DNA of 5,017 bases. Origin: JAVBKB01 sp031554275 (GTDB taxonomy: Bacteria; Bacillota; Bacilli; JARBTR01). The translations under genes and the position numbers were made by a program. The notes beneath the pieces are model-generated. The model searched no databases. It saw only the letters and a list, made by a program, of their open reading frames with translations, and was not told the origin of the DNA. The DNA is taken from assembly GCA_031554275.1 (NCBI GenBank), contig JAVBKB010000224.1:1-5017 (forward strand), given 5' to 3'. Positions 4,934 to 5,017 of this stretch are shown one piece after another (position 1 is the stretch's first letter; the number at the start of each line of letters is the position of its first letter).

Positions 4934-5017
4934 CTATTCATTCCAAATAACCCGCATATCCCACTTATCATCTATTTTCTCAGTCTGTTGTCCAACATTG
5001 AGATTGTTCGGATTGAA
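4934..5017 (-). CDS. Possible C-terminal end of a convergent gene (truncated by window)
   Basis: On the minus strand the frame is open from the window edge at 5017 to a TAG at 4936-4934, giving 27 residues. It reads F-N-P-N-N-L-N-V-G-Q-Q-T-E-K-I-D-D, then K-W-D-M-R-V-I-W-N-E. The balanced, hydrophilic composition looks like real protein, but 28 codons are too few to be sure and I recognise no family. If real it points toward the hydrolase gene, and the 95 bp between them hold no clear bidirectional terminator. Confidence 0.35.
   Translation of the reverse strand, partial: FNPNNLNVGQQTEKIDDKWDMRVIWNE

Noticed and set aside
2470..4947. TTCATTCCAAA at 2470-2480 and again at 4937-4947 as possible attachment-site direct repeats
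   Set aside because: Eleven bases of AT-rich sequence is short; the second copy lies in a possible coding tail and no integrase is visible beside either copy.

Overview
The window is AT-rich, low-GC DNA with strong AGGAGG-type ribosome binding sites, tight gene packing and Gram-positive conjugation genes. This points to a Bacillota (Firmicutes) host and probably to an integrative conjugative element (ICE) or a similar mobile element. I cannot name the genus.

Left part (1-2413): a compact four-gene peptide-modification (RiPP) operon, all on the + strand. It starts with the C-terminal part of a radical SAM-type enzyme whose N-terminus lies outside the window; its tail resembles HxsC of the His-Xaa-Ser system. 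Next is an 86-residue precursor with a 29-residue leader and five tandem 11-residue repeats of the pattern R-W-G-N-(T/S)-S-W-T-Q-G-T. A 90-residue PqqD/RRE-like leader-binding protein overlaps the precursor stop by one base (TAATG). A 457-residue radical SAM/SPASM maturase then begins two bases after the RRE stop. The likely scheme is that the RRE protein holds the leader while one or both radical SAM enzymes modify the Trp-rich core. Each repeat carries two aromatic-x-(N/Q) triplets (W-G-N and W-T-Q), the kind of site used by three-residue cyclophane-forming radical SAM enzymes. The chemistry is inference. No exporter, protease or immunity gene lies in the window.

Middle (2414-2640): about 227 bp without a convincing gene. 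It holds an 11-bp-period direct-repeat array (TGTAGCCT, four units with one degenerate) just upstream of a possible -10 box. This looks like a binding array for a DNA-binding protein that controls the next module.

Right part (2641-4838): genes typical of a Gram-positive conjugative element. These are a 56-residue ribbon-helix-helix protein, a RadC-like JAMM-domain protein preceded by prominent inverted repeats, an unrecognised 67-residue protein, an intrinsic-type terminator, and a membrane-anchored two-domain cell-wall hydrolase (lysozyme-like plus NlpC/P60, CwlT/Tn916 Orf14 type) used to open the wall for conjugation. The last 84 bases read on the minus strand as the possible C-terminus of a convergent gene.

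The most notable content is the Trp-repeat RiPP operon. Two radical SAM-type enzymes flank a regular WGN/WTQ repeat precursor, its leader resembles the N-terminus of its own RRE partner, and it sits beside a conjugation module that may carry it as cargo.
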